The notes beneath the pieces were generated by a model. The model was given only the letters and a program-made list of their open reading frames with translations. It had not been told where the DNA came from and did not search any database. Below, piece after piece: positions 49,076-62,269 of a DNA stretch of 64,000 bases. Within the stretch, counting starts at the first letter, position 1. Each line of letters opens with the position of its first letter. The DNA is from Sphagnum magellanicum (Eukaryota; Streptophyta; Sphagnopsida; Sphagnales; Sphagnaceae), in assembly GCA_021904315.1 (NCBI GenBank), contig CM038915.1, positions 13,888,001 through 13,952,000 on the forward strand, read 5' to 3'. The translations under genes and the position numbers were made by a program.

Positions 49076-49379
49076 GGATATTTACAAGCAAGAAACTTTC
49101 ATTGTTTTGTGTATTACTTGGACATTGAGATTTTTATATTAGCCACATATAATTGTGATTAAAAATTATCTATTAACACATATTAGTTACCTAAACATTT
49201 GGAAATTACTTTAACACATAAATTGGGCTTTCTTTTTGTAATGAAAATAGTGAATAATTCTTGATTTGAGTTGGTCAAAGGTGTAAGGGGTTAAGTATAA
49301 ATGAATATGGAATCCAACATATATTAAGTTTGAAATACATGGGTATTTAAGTGCTCCATCATTGTTTTCATGCCAATCT

Positions 49380-49740
49380 TTCATTTAGTTGATGGTGTTC
49401 TTGAACCCATCATACACTTGATGAAATACCATTCGCGGGTGCATGGATTTGTTGATTCAGGCCAAATGGATGGCTTGAATGTTTGATGCAACTCCTTGAA
49501 AAAATGATGTTCAATGGTCACACAATTTGGTGTTTGCACCCTCTCCACATCCAATAGTGATTTTGGCCATTGTTTCATGCAAGTGAACTAAGGCTTGATT
49601 CATGGGGTTAGACGAACCTTCGAGCACATTGACATTGTCACAATGACCATCCTCATCCATGGTTGCAAGCCCCCCAATGTTGACAATGCCAACCTCATCA
49701 ACTTGATTTTTGTTGCAATCCGCATCATTGGACACACCAT
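49380..49740 (-). pseudogene. Unrecognised degenerate reading frame
   Basis: Two overlapping minus-strand frames, 49735-49511 and 49578-49381, read SNDADCNKNQVDEVGIV, MNQALVHLHETMAKI, then IEHHFFKELHQTFKPS and KCMMGSRTP after a frame change. Composition is less AT-biased than the flanks. The family is unknown to me; a transposon protein fragment is the likeliest origin. Confidence 0.3.
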
Positions 49741-51520
49741 CATCAAATTGTAAATATGCTAGGTTAGTATGTTAGGTCAGCAAACATGGATTTGAAACCA
49801 CCACAAGGAGTCCCATAATAGGTGTCACATTACTCAATGATATTTTGTGATATGTGATTAGTACAAGTCAATAGAATAATAATTTAACTATGCTTACAAA
49901 AGTTGCCTCACAATGCCCATTCATATATGTAATTATAGCCATGTAATATAAGTCCCCAACTTTTGAAAACCCATGAAATGCCTTCACTATTTATTGTAAT
50001 AACCCTAATCAACAAAGCCATTAAACCCTGATCAACAAAACCTTTAAATCTTAGAAGTGAATTACCTTACCATAACACATAAATTAACAATAGTTTACAA
50101 ATGATAAAAAAAACCACATGACTATCTTATGGCAATTTAAAATTGATGCAAAAAAAATATTCCTTATCCTTTTAGAGACAATCAGTTCAATATATGTAGG
50201 GTTTTCAATCAAAATGTGCAATACCCACATGCAACAATGATAACACATTGACCATGGGATTTTTTTGTCCAAATGTGGTATGTATTTGCAAATTGATACT
50301 TCCATGACCATCCATATGGACAAAGGGGAGCAAAAGTCCTTAAGTAAAAGCAAAAAAAAAAAAGAGATATGAAAGGAGTTTATTGAAAGAGGATTATTGT
50401 ACAATTGATGTCAAAGGACAATGCCATTGATGCTCGATGAGGTTTTGGCCTTAAATGAAAACATATCCATCAATAAATCAATATGGATGTCAATAAACAA
50501 AATATAAAACCCTCAATAATTCCAATGGTGGATGCCACAAACCATGATAATTTTAAACAACCAACTACACATGACTTTAAAAATAAATACACAAGCCATT
50601 ATTGAAGCCAAATCTCATAAATAAATTAAATGAAACTTTAAACTTAAATATATCAACATAAATACCATTAAACAAATAAACATTGAACCTTAAACCCTAA
50701 ACAATTAATATGGTAAATACCAAACACCTTAATAAATATACAATCATTTACAAATGTCCAAAAATTATAACCATTAATTAAGCCCTAATTTAGATCCTTA
50801 ACTAAGTGAAACAAACAAATGAATGGAAGCCATGTTGTGTCTTTTACATGTTTGTTTAGTCTATCAAAACGAGCCTTTTTCCATTCTCCTTGACAAAAGA
50901 AGAAAAAATATGAATGTGTTTTGTGCCATATATGTACAAATGCCAATTTTCCCCCAAAATCCATATTAGGTCAGATTTTAATTATGCTTAAAAGGTGCAA
51001 AAAGTTATAAATGTTTTTTTTTGTCTCCATAACCCAAAACCTTAATGCTAAATAACATAAATAATTATAGGGACATAATATTGTTAAATTTAATCCACAT
51101 TGTTTAAGTACACCATTAAAACAAGCAAATCAAAATTTTCAATCTAGGCTTAATTGATTGATGAACCTGAGTACAACATCCATTAGATGCACCTAAACGG
51201 AATTGGAGCTCCATATTCCTTGGACATATGTGTTGGGTTTGCAATACCCCCATTATATTGCAAATCACTCTTTGAGCACAACTTGCAATACCCTTGTTTG
51301 AGGGGTTCACATACTTTGAGTTTTCAAAAGTTTCTGCAATACCTTTAGAACATATTAAAACATCATGTTTGAAGCCAATGTCTATTTCCAGTACCTTTAT
51401 ACAAGTGGTGAAAAATACTTAATTGTGCCCTTAGTTAGTTATTTGAGTGAACAAAACAAAGTTCCATGGAATACTTCATTTTAGTCTTTTCTCATCATTT
51501 TCAACCATTAGGGGTCTATT
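49741..51520. other. AT-rich intergenic DNA with a small 'caatacccc' patch
   Basis: No gene seen. Bases 51225-51345 contain gcaatacccc and gcaatacccttg words like those in the inverted-repeat element at 45655-49075, suggesting a decayed relative. Confidence 0.4.
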
Positions 51521-51529
51521 GGAGTGGCA

Positions 51530-51690
51530 ACTAGGTAGGTATGTGTAGCCATGTAAGTGGGGTTTGGTAAGTACTTACTTAAAGTGTTGGTAGGTAGGTA
51601 GGTAGATAATTAGATGGGTGAGTAGGTGGGTGCGTAGGTGGGTGAGGATGAGAGTAGCACATTTTAAATTTATAGGTGAGTAGGTAGGGA
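51530..51690. repeat. (GTAG/GGTA)n-rich tract
   Basis: Imperfect gtaggtaggtag and gtaggtgggt words. Similar tracts occur at 28985-29060, 29770-29890 and 32820-32880. It is not the plant telomere repeat. Confidence 0.7.
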
Positions 51691-52007
51691 AGAGTCTACT
51701 TTCGATTTAAATATTCTTTGTGTAGGACTACTGCCTATGGAATGGTCAAGCCCCTGCCTCTATGTTGGGTAAAGTGCTAGTGACCCCATTAGAGTGAGCC
51801 AGACCATGCATGCACCCAACACAATGGCCAAGGGTGAGGTCATTCCATGACATTAGGTATATATGGGGTCACAGATTCACCCATTCAGAGAAAAAAAATG
51901 ATGTTGAAAGACACATTTTGGTCACTATTACATGTGTATGATCATCATCGGAATATTGTGATATATAATGTGGTCAAGAAAATGTCATAATCTGCCACTG
52001 AAGACTT

Positions 52008-52232
52008 TAATGTGGTCAAGAATGGGGTTGCCCATGGCAGACTTATGCTTGGCATGCCTGGCTCTAGTGAGCCTGTTAGGGTGGTGGGTCTTCAGCAGAT
52101 GCACCAATGGCCATAAATCCTTAATGTGAGGTTGAATGGAACAAAATGTGAGATCATGATATACACTGAGAGCAAGCTTTTGGGGTTAGAGAGTGTTTCA
52201 GTTGAGGATAAACTCAGGCTGTCACCACGATA
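52008..52232 (+). pseudogene. Unrecognised coding relic
   Basis: 75 codons with a single internal stop read NVVKNGVAHGRLMLGMPGSS, EPVRVVGLQQMHQW, then NVRLNGTKCEIMIYTESK and GLESVSVEDKLRLSP. Base composition is near 48% G+C by eye, well above the flanks. It looks like an old fragment of a real gene. I cannot name the family; no exon boundary or start can be supported. Confidence 0.4.
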
Positions 52233-54769
52233 GGGTTTTGTGGCAAACAGATGTGTTCATTTCTGAAGTAAGTTTTGATTAAAAAATCAATATTCTGCAG
52301 TAAATACTGGATAGATTGCCCAAACCAGTGTTGGGCTGTTCTTTAATTTTGTCGTAAGCTCTAATCCTGGGTTTTCAAAAAAAATTCAAAATCAAAGAAT
52401 CCTTGGTTCCCAGTTTTCACAAAATAGAATAACCACCCATTTTGGGGTTTTGAAAAATTTCAATAACCTAACAGGTTTCCTAAATGAATAGGCAAATAAC
52501 TGATGGATGGTTCAATGTAGGTTCTTTGACAAGACCTTTAATTTTTTGAGAACCATGATTTCCACAACTGAGTATTAGCGGGCATCCAGTGGATGGTGTG
52601 CTGGTTTACTGTGGCCCAAACCTGGCTACTATTGGCAAAGCCACCTACTTGAAATCTTCATTGAAAAGGGAACAATAGAGTTTTCCATAAAGTGCTGAAA
52701 ACACATCACAGAAAGGCTGCCTTTCCTAAACCTGGGCAATAATGCCATACACATGATTAAAAAAAATAGAGTGCCCCCAATGATGTGAAAAATTATATAT
52801 ATATATAATTTTTTTGGCACAAATGAAGAAATTCATTGCCAAGAAAAAGGAACCACAAAGGACCAAAAACTGGATTTTGCATCACAACTCCTATTGTAAA
52901 CCCTCACACATGTGAAGCTTGCTATTGTGTCCCTTTGCTCATTTCTCTTCATCACCTTGTTCTTCTTTTCATAAAGCTTGTTATGAACAAGCTTGTTGTT
53001 TTGGAACTAGCTTCAAGCTTTTGCATTAGGGATTTTCTTTTACAAAGTTTGATTTTCAAGCAAGTTTGCAATGAATTATTGGATCTTTTTGTGAAGCTTT
53101 TGAACAGAAGGAAATGTGGGGCTGGACTTGGTGTGGAGTGTTCGGAGTGCAAGTGTTTGGAGTTGAGCAAATAGGGCTACACATGTTTTCTTTTTGGAGT
53201 TTTGAAGTTAGAAAAGGTCACCCCTTTAATGTGATTCACTCTTTCTAGCAAATAAGCAAGTTTTTTGAGGTGAGGTTTAGCCTTTTCATTTCAAGAGATG
53301 GTGTTCATATCCACCATGTCAAGTGAGGAAAAAGAGATGTTTTATGATTGTTGTGCCAAAGACATCACCTTTTGCCAATGTTTTATCTTGTCATTGAGGT
53401 CACATTGTGTGTTTTTGTTCACAATTTTTGTGAAGTCATGCAAACCTTAACCATTTCATAGCTTGCAAAATGCTTGAAAAAATTTGAAATCCTTTCTCCC
53501 ACCACACTAGAATCTAAGGTGCCTTCTACCCCAAAAACCATGAACCAAAAATTGCCAATAGAAAAGGAATTCGTTAGTTTCAATCACAAAACCCATAGAC
53601 CAAAAACTTGAATACAAGTACCCTGGTCATATATTCATTCCTCTCACAAATGCACTCTTTGTTAAACAAATTTTTACTCATTTGCCCATGGATCTTTTGA
53701 TGATGTGGTAGGTTTGACAAGTAAACAAATCTTGGTACAAGGTTGTGGATGAAAGTATGATTGGGTGGACCCATTAGAAACACCTTCAAAAGACAATCAA
53801 GGAACAAGAATTAACCAAATAATATTCATGGACCTTTTTCTTTAAATGTTTTCATAATGATAATTATTTTTTTCCTCATGTTTATTTATTACATGTCAAA
53901 ATATATGCCTTGAAGTTTCCATTAAAATTATAAAAGGTGAAAATCATTACAAATTTGTATTCCTTATTGATGTGGCCCCTTTAGGAATCAAAATTTTAAA
54001 TTTTGGAAATTCATACTATATTATACCTATTCAAATAATTACCCAATAAAAATATCAAATAAAATACCATCTAAAATAACTTAGAAAATTATATCCACAA
54101 AAAAAAAACCCCAAACCTTGTTTGAAAAATGTTCCCGACCAAAAAGTTTAAAGAACATAACCACTGTGACGTTCTTGAAACTTTGTGTGAATGTAATGAA
54201 TAGGAACATCAAATTTTAAAATATGTTTTACATTGTTAAAGTTTCAAAATCTATACAATTTAATAAATGTATTCAACAAAAATTTACAAAAACCTTTATT
54301 TATGTGTTTCCTATATTTTTCCAAAGTTTGATGGGTCTTGAAAAATGAAGGTGTGACATTCCTTGTAGTACCACTCAATCATATTCTCACCTTTGTGGGC
54401 AATACCATGGCTTGAAATGCATTCAAGATTGTGAGAATTGACAACGTATTTTCAAGCTCACAAATTTTCAAGGCATTTTCTTAAAACTTGTTGATAATTT
54501 GAAGTAAAATGCTTGAAAATGTTGCTTTTAGATATATGAATTGTCAAAACTAGATGCTTCCTAGAATTAAATTTTTGCATAATCAAACTATGTATAATTT
54601 AAATTTAAATTTTTTTTGGTGATCTTCTTTTGAATTTTGGCGAAATAGATTTTGAACGCAAAAATGCAAATCTAGCACATTGTTAATCCACAATGCCATT
54701 CATGTGCCAACAATGTTAGTGCATGTTAATCCCCAACAACCTACTACATCCAAACCTAGTGCTTCAGAA
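52233..54769. other. Intergenic, no feature recognised
   Basis: Includes an (at)n palindrome at 52794-52811 and moderately G+C-rich patches around 52830-53500 with chance frames of up to 112 residues, none with a motif I know. Confidence 0.4.
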
Positions 54770-57484
54770 TTAAAGGAGAGGTTGTAGAAGAACAAATGCC
54801 CTTTGAAGTCATCCATTAGATTTTTAAAACCAAATTTAAAACTAGGGAAGTGTACATAAGCAAATAGGAGTGCAATAAACTATACTAAAATCTAATGAGG
54901 AAGAGGAAGATGAGAATCTTTTAACTTTTAAGAGGACAAGGCACACATGAGAAGAACTTTGCGTCAACCTTTAATGACAACATCCACATATATTATTTTA
55001 AGGCAATAATAGTCTAAAAAAACAAGGGAAAAAAAAGGTCACCACCACTTGATCCCATAATGGAATTACATGCCAAGCTCGAAATAGATGTTCTAAGACC
55101 AAATAACCCACATGCATCACAACTTGAATTTATACTAGAATTACAAAAGGAAGAAAGGAAATAATCTTCATATCCAAAACTAGATATTATTGGGAGGTCT
55201 CCATCTAGATCACAATCTCCATAACCACAACAATAGATAAACATAGAAATTGTGCTAATCACATAGGTAGGAGGACAACCCATCATCATCAATAAGTTTT
55301 TATGAAGGAGGAGTTTACTATGCAACCTATAGGAGTGTTATACCATCTAAATAAACATCCAAAGGAGGTATTCTAGTATTCCAAACATAGTAGATTCCAA
55401 GATTTGTCAATGAAGAGGCATAGCATATGTAAAAAACTAAGATGTTCCAACACATTGCACATTATTAAAAAAAAATTAGGTCTTAAATTATAACAAAAGT
55501 AACATGAAGCAAAAAAGTTAAACTTGGAAAAAAAACTCTAGTTTGTAGTACAAGAGTTGGAATCCATGAAGCATTAGTTAAGTCGTAGGAAATTTCAAAT
55601 AAAAATTTATTATAGGCTAAGGAATAATAATTAAACAAACTACAAATGAATTTTTTATAAATGAGTCAAAGGAAACATATTTTGGAACAACAATTGGAAT
55701 CCATGAATAAGATAAAGGTGGAGAGAGACTTGTTAAAGTAGAATCAAGAGTCCTTAGGATTATAAATATTGGGCTTTGTAGAAACAAACACATCCTTTTG
55801 AAGTTCAATGTACAACATTGCAAAGGGATAAGAACAATTTGGATTATATTGTAAAAGAACAAAAAACAAAGATTTTACAATTCAAATAAGATATTTAGAG
55901 ATGAAAGCATGGTAAAATATATAGAAAAATTTGCCAAAAAATTAGGTTAAAAAAGAGGCATTTTTTCACAAAAACGCAAGAAAGTAAATTCAAATTTTAC
56001 TAAAATTTCATTTTGAAACTATTAAACCTTCAATTGGGTTTATTGTAAATCAACTACAAAATTTCAAAAACTTTGGAATAATAAAAATAGGGAATAAATA
56101 GGTTTGAGTTTGACTAATCAACATGGTGTTCAAACCTACTTTTTCATTTGAAAATTTAATGAAATATACATGTATGAAGTTATAGCATGAAGATCATTGT
56201 ATATTCAAGGGCCTCACCAAAAGAAAAATCTACTTTCTCTTTGGTAAATATACTTAACACATATTTGAATCAAATGTTACACTGCAAAAAATAGGTTTTA
56301 AAAAGTTTACTTGAAACCTACTTTTACAATGCAAAATTAAAAATTAATGCATAATAATGAAGAAGTATCTTGTTATTTATCATTCAATTAAAAAGATTGA
56401 ATGTATAACAATATTGTGATGGGTTTTGGTCCTACTTTTTGTTCATTTGACAAGTAGACTGGCAAGTACTTTTAATTGTACACTTTACCATGCTTTCACC
56501 TTTAGATTGTTGTACACTAGAAGAATGATGTAATCTTCATAAAGAATTAGACTCAAGCTAGCTATAATAAGGCAATTCAAGCATTTCAACATAATGTTAA
56601 ACACATACAAACAGCCATAGACAAGTTGAAAAATATGGAACCATACTTTTCAAAACATAGATTTTGAAAGCATGGTAACTTATTGATGCACAACATTATC
56701 TTTAGGATTAAACATAAATCCGTGGAACTAGACGCATTAAACATTGATGTCTAGTGGAACTTAGTGTAAGATATTTTGCAAAAGGATGTACATAATTTGT
56801 TTGATGAACATAAAACAAATGAAGCTAGGTACAAAAGAAACTTCGAAGTGTTTAGGGAAGTTTATCCTAATTTGTTTATTGATCCCTTTTTATAACCTTG
56901 GAAGATGGTTTTGTAGAATTTGACAAGGAGTAGTATCAAACAAGTCCAAGTGGAAAAACACCATAGGTATAATCAAAGGCGCCTAAAGAAATGAAGGGTA
57001 CTAGAGGTGGAATAGAAGATGCTCTTGTTGAACAAAAGGACATACCAATAGTGGAACAAGCTATAGATGTATCCATAGGAACTTAAGAATAATTAAAGTA
57101 GAAGGAATTGGAAACTACAAATGTAAGTACATGACAATATAAACTACATTTCAATCTATAATTTATGGTATAACCACTACAATAGGGGGACATCTCCAAA
57201 AGAAAGAAATAATGGTCATATAATGACCAATGAAGAAGTACAACAACTATTTCATCAATAGATACCATAGGCTTAGTTTAAGATTGAGGAGTTAAGTATA
57301 ACAAAGGTCATGCAACCAACAACTCAAAATGGTAATGAATCTATTCATATATATGTTGTTCAAGAAGTGCAAGTAGTTCATTAACAACATATAAAATAAT
57401 TTTATAGTTGTTCTCTACAATTGCAAATATTACTTTGCTATTCACAAGATTTCAAGGACATAATCCAAAGTAGGGGGGGGGGAT
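54770..57484 (+). pseudogene. Probable LTR-retrotransposon internal relic
   Basis: The + strand holds broken peptides such as MELHAKLEIDVLRPNNPHAS (about 55061), AIQAFQHNVKHIQTAIDKL (56572-56628) and HNLFDEHKTNEARYKRNF (about 56790). The 3' end is a purine tract ending in ten G (57473-57482) followed directly by TGTTAAGG, the typical polypurine tract plus LTR start. No reverse transcriptase or integrase motif was recognised, so assignment to an LTR element rests on this junction. Confidence 0.4.
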
Positions 57485-58330
57485 GTTAAGGGCAGACTTG
57501 TGTTGTCACTATAGGACAAAGTGGACATATATGTGTTGTCATTATAAGGAAGAATGAAGTTTGGGTTGGTTAGGACTAAACAAAAGACAATTTGAATTAA
57601 TGTTCATGGCAAGAAATTGGGAATGACATTGGTGAAGTTTTGAATTTTGAATTGTTATGTTTTAGTAATTTTGTTGTTAAGGAAGTTCATGCTATAGTAA
57701 GAGGAAAAGACTTGATTGAGAAGAACAATTTTGATAACATTGTATTTGTTCTTTATTTTTGTTTTCAAATCCATATTTTTTTGAATTTTTTTAAAAGTTC
57801 ATTGTAGATATGACTTTGGTTCAAATATGGATTTAAGAGCATTTTGATAGACTATCATTCAAATATGTTATTACAAACTCTGATAGTTTGAATAATGATA
57901 TGTTTAAATACATAATTAAAAATTAGACCAAGAAATGAAAATTAACATTTACCAAGATGTTATCATCAATTTTATTACACTATTTAACCTTTACAAAACT
58001 TTTAAAGTTCATTCAATTAAACTTTCATAATATAATTGACAATTGTTCTGGGGTTAATATAAAACAATTTCCTATTTATTTTCACCTCATAAAATTTTAA
58101 ATTAATACTTTTTTCATTTATTTAATATTTGAAAAAAAGTATTATATTATTCCCTTTGACCTCCCCCCCCCAAACAATATGGAATAAAAGTGAAGGTGTT
58201 ATTTTTAATTAAGTTTTTCTAATCAACAATGAAAACATTCTAAATGATTCCTATGTAACATGTAAGGTACATACACACAATTTACATAAATAACTTAGTG
58301 GTTGTTAAGTTAATCTTAAAAAACTTTAAA
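57485..58330 (+). other. Possible 3' LTR start and AT-rich flank
   Basis: If the purine tract at 57466-57484 is genuine, an LTR starts at 57485 with tgttaagggcagac. No second copy of this sequence was noticed upstream, and no end or target duplication could be set. The rest is AT-rich without features. Confidence 0.3.
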
Positions 58331-58339
58331 TACCAATTA

Positions 58340-58860
58340 ATGGCGACCAAATAGTTTTCATTGTGAGGAAAAAAATAATTTGATGGCAACCAAGTGGTTT
58401 CAGACATGGAAAAGAAAAACCATTTAGTGGCCATTAAGTGGTTTCCATTGTGAAAAAAAAGAAATAAGAAAAACCCACCTTAGGTGGAAAGAAAAAAAAA
58501 CACTTGGTGGCCATGAGGTGGTTTCCATTGTGAAAAAAAAAAAACAAAAAAACCCACCTTAGGTGCAAAAAAAATTTAAAAATGAAAACAAAACCACCTT
58601 AGGTGCATAGAAGAAAAATAAACATTTGCTGACCATCAGTGGGTTTTTGTCACAAAAAAAAAAAAAAAAAAAGGAAAAAACTGACCTTAGGTTTGAAAAA
58701 GAAGAATCATGTAATGGTTTTAGTCACAAAAAAGGAAATAAGGAAATGAAAAAAACCACCTTGGTTGTGAAGTAAAGGAGTTTCAATCAAAAAAATAAAA
58801 TCACATGGTGGCCACCAAGTGGTTGTCGTTGGGCCCCAATTAGTTTGACCCAATTTTGGT
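58340..58860. repeat. Degenerate tandem repeats with ccaccttaggtg and ggtggccac words
   Basis: Units of about 75-90 bases alternate a poly-A stretch, 'aacccaccttaggtg' and 'tggtggccatnaggtggtttccattgtg'. At least five units are discernible. Related wording occurs at 62700-62850 and 25590-26160. Confidence 0.7.
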
Positions 58861-59515
58861 TAAACATAGGTAAGTCAACTAATCAAGTTTTGGGGTTTAA
58901 CCTGAAGTTCATGGCACTTCTAAGAAACATGGGTTCAGTTCACTAACCCATTTCACTAATAGGCCTTAAAAGTGAAACGAATTCATTAGCTAGTGTTTTA
59001 TCTTAATGCAATTTCACCATGGGTGAAATCATTTACACCTACACTAAGGTTCATTTTTTTATTATTCAAATTGTTTAAAAATTAATAGAAATATAATATT
59101 TACTGAATGTAAGTATTTATTAATTTATTAAAATATTTGGTACTCATACAACTTTAAAAACATGTTATAATTTGCATTAAATTTATTTTTATGAATGAAA
59201 AGACCATTCCAAAAAATTAGATGAAAATATTCTTCAAAATAAGCTTCAATAAAAATAATAAAAATATTATATATGTAGAAACTAATAATTAAGAAGTTTA
59301 CATACGATGTTAGTATTGTACCTAATGTTAATACTTTATATAACAATACAAAGTATCTAAAGATAATAATATTATGTGGTTAAACATGTGTTTAAAATGT
59401 GGGGAAACGTAATACAATATTATATATAATTATCAAAAATCAAATATTTGGAAAAAATAAATTCAAAGTTGTTTTTAAATAGACTTATTCACAAATTATG
59501 TTATTTGAAAAAAAA
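58861..59515. other. Intergenic, no feature seen
   Basis: Strongly AT-rich. No coding or repeat structure recognised. Confidence 0.45.
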
Positions 59516-59516
59516 A

Positions 59517-59915
59517 ATTCAAGACATATTGTTGAAATGTATTAAATAACAAAATTAAATGCATTTTCAGTCAAATTAATTGATTTTCATTTCTTAAAAT
59601 ATTTTTCTTTGTGAAAATGTTGGAATGAATATATATACTGAAATTTAATTTTAAAAATTTGGACAAAGTATGAGAAATATAATAATGATTTAAAAAAAAA
59701 CTTCAAAAGACCACTGTTGAAATGCATGAAATTGCAAGTTTCAAATGTATTTTTAGTCAAATTAAACAGTTATTGTTTTCTTAAAAATGTTAAAGATGTT
59801 TTGGAAAAAAATTCTAGGATGAAGTTTAAATTTTTTCATTTGGACAAAATATGGGAAAGATAATAATGGGTTTTTTCAAAAAAAAGTTCAAAACATCATT
59901 GTTGATATGAAATCA
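59517..59915. repeat. Degenerate satellite-like tandem array, period about 185 bases
   Basis: The phrase ttcaa-a--a--a-tgttga-atg starts at 59518, 59702 and 59887, a spacing of 184-185 bases. Each is followed by gtcaaattaa, attt(c/t)ttaaaa, atttggacaaa and gataataatg words in order. Two units and the start of a third are visible. Confidence 0.78.
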
Positions 59916-61280
59916 AATGAGGTCATTGGATGGCAAAGGCAATGGGTTATTACCTTCAAGGCCAAGATTCAAATCTTTGTAAAACTCTCCATGTGGTTAA
60001 TGGTGTATGTTAGATAGTATGTATATAAATAACATTTTTATTAAGAATATAAATTGAAAATTTTGAATTAATATTACATAAAATATTTTAAAATTCAAAA
60101 ATCATTTAATTTAAGTAATAAATGCCATGTGGTAATTTCTAATTTGACTAATTCTTAATGAATTCACCTATCCATACCAACCCATCATTGATCACTAAAT
60201 AGTTTGGTGAATTCATTAGTTTTTTAATTTAATGAATTAATGATGATTTCACCTAAATGGTTAGTGAAGCTTTTAGTGAATTAGGGACACATCCATACTA
60301 GTGTGAGGATAGGATAAAATGTTGATATTATCTAGGATGGACTGCTAGGGGATGGGTGGCTTGGTTAGAATAAGGTGTTTGGGGTAGGATAGTTGGATTA
60401 GGTTAAGATAGGGTTATTCTATTTTGATCTTGGTTGAATAAACCTACTAGATAAGGAGGTATAGATATGGTGAAGGTGGCTTTTAGGAAGGCATTAGAAA
60501 TTAAGTTTAGGTTAGGATAACAACCATTCTTTTTATTGAAGCTTGTTGACCACCCTCACTCTTCTAAATGATGAATGTATGTGAAGAAATGGGAGAGAAT
60601 GAAAAGTGATGATGAGTATTGTGAAAGTTGGGTTGATGGGGGGACTAGATGTATCATAAGGAGGCAAGACCATGGGAGGAACTATTGCATCATGAGAAGG
60701 TGAGCTACCCAAGTGTGCATGGTGGAGATAGAGGTGGAGGAATCACTGGTGGGTGATGGCAGTTGATCAAGGGTGATTTTGGTGAGTGTTTCCATTCAAA
60801 GGCGAAGGAAGGAAAAGGTACATAGACCTTGTGTTAGGCTTGGTAAATGAAGTAGAATAGGAAAATGAGGAGGAGAAAGAAGGGGCTGATTTGAGAAAAA
60901 AATAAAAGGTTTGTTTTCTTGTGTGAAAAAAATGGAAGTAGGAAAAGGAGGATTCGTCTTAAAGAGCTTGAGTAGGTAGTGTTTGTTAATAGGGTTGGAA
61001 GTGGAAAATGAAGAAATTAGAGGATGAAAGAGAGAAGGTAGAATTGTTTATAGGTAGGAGAATGTTGCATTAGGTATGAATATAAGTTTGGTCGGACTAA
61101 GAAATCCATAGCTAAGGATTAAGGACTCCAATGTAAATCTTTTTTTATGTTTTGATGTGTGAAACTTTGATTGGAAGAAATCTTGTTCCAATTACTACAT
61201 GTGTGTGTGTGTTCCTAGATGTAACTTACTGGTTTAGGGTTACTGTTAGTTATAACATGTGTAAGGGGACATGGTTGTGA
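59916..61280. other. Intergenic; purine-rich patch 60340-61060
   Basis: The part 60340-61060 is G/A-rich on the + strand (ggtggag, gaggaga words). Read on the minus strand one piece is Pro/Ser-rich (SHDAIVPPMVLPPYDTSSPP, about 60690-60630). No gene is supported. Confidence 0.35.
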
Positions 61281-62193
61281 ATAAGTGACGTGCTCCCAAA
61301 TTCCTTGGTAGACTGAAATGTGAGTTTGAAATGATGCCAGCGGAAGAGTAAGAAATTGGGGCATGCTCCCTAGTTCGCAACACTTTGAGGATAGAGGGGC
61401 ATGTTGAAGCTTCGGGATGGGACTAGGAAGAATGACAAGCACTTAATCAATCACACGAACCTGCACAAAACCAAACAACGAATTGGTTAGTGCATAATTG
61501 GAGCACTTTTGGTGTTAAGACAAGCCACATGCAAACTTTGACTCACAAGACTCACCATGGCCTGGACTTGGGCGAAGCCACCACCTTCCCCCTTATAGTA
61601 TACTCTGTGCTTCTCCACGAGGCCCACATCCAAATGGCATTTTGTTTCGGGACTCCCAAAATTCTCAAAGTTGGGACTTTCGCGACTTTGGGGCCCCATA
61701 ACTTTGTGTGCAAAGATCTGATTGAGATGATGTCGAAAGCAAAGTTGTAGCCCTCGTCAAAAGATTTCCAATGGTATGTGGCACACCAGCTGCACGTAAG
61801 GAAATCAGGTCCATTTTTTACTTTTAGTGGTCAAGAGTCAAATTGTCAATTTGACTCCCAACCTTTCTTTTGGCCATAACTTGTGTTTCAGATGTCCAAA
61901 TGGGTCATGCGAGCCCATTTAAGACATCTACATTTCAACAGATTTTCAATGATATAAAGAACTCTTCAATCTAATGGGATTCAACCCCTGCAATCACTCC
62001 TTAAAAATTCAGGAGTCCATTGGGACTCCAACTCCCCAAGTGCGAATTGTCTTGGGAATGTGAGGGTTCATTCTCTCACACTCTCCTGCACTCCCACGAG
62101 TATAAGATGTGTTTTCCGGGCCTCCCTCTTGTTTCGCATTCTTACAAGCCCCTGCCTTGGTCGTGAGCCCAAGGCTAGGGTTGCAACAATAAG
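61281..62193. mobile_element. Solo LTR (family L), copy 2, with 5-bp target duplication
   Basis: The LTR spans 61286-62188 (903 bases), begins TGACGTGCTCCC and ends AGGGTTGCAACA. It is flanked by an exact duplication ataag (61281-61285 and 62189-62193). It is collinear with 23273-24060 through ctcaccatggcc, gaagccaccaccttccccc, tatagtat, ttgactccca and gatataaagaac. It is about 115 bases longer, mainly near the 3' end (about 62070-62165). No internal region adjoins it, so it is also a recombination product. Confidence 0.95.
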
Positions 62194-62269
62194 GAAGGTA
62201 ATTATTGTTTAAATAAAATAAAGTGAGATTAAATAAAATACTTACATGGAGATAAGGGGTTCATTATTT

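Noticed and set aside
51530..51690. Interstitial telomere repeat
   Set aside because: The unit is gtag/ggta, not the plant telomere unit tttaggg.
58920..60340. A transposon with terminal repeats sharing gaattcattag words
   Set aside because: Only short AT-rich words match and no target duplication or continuous inverted repeat was seen.
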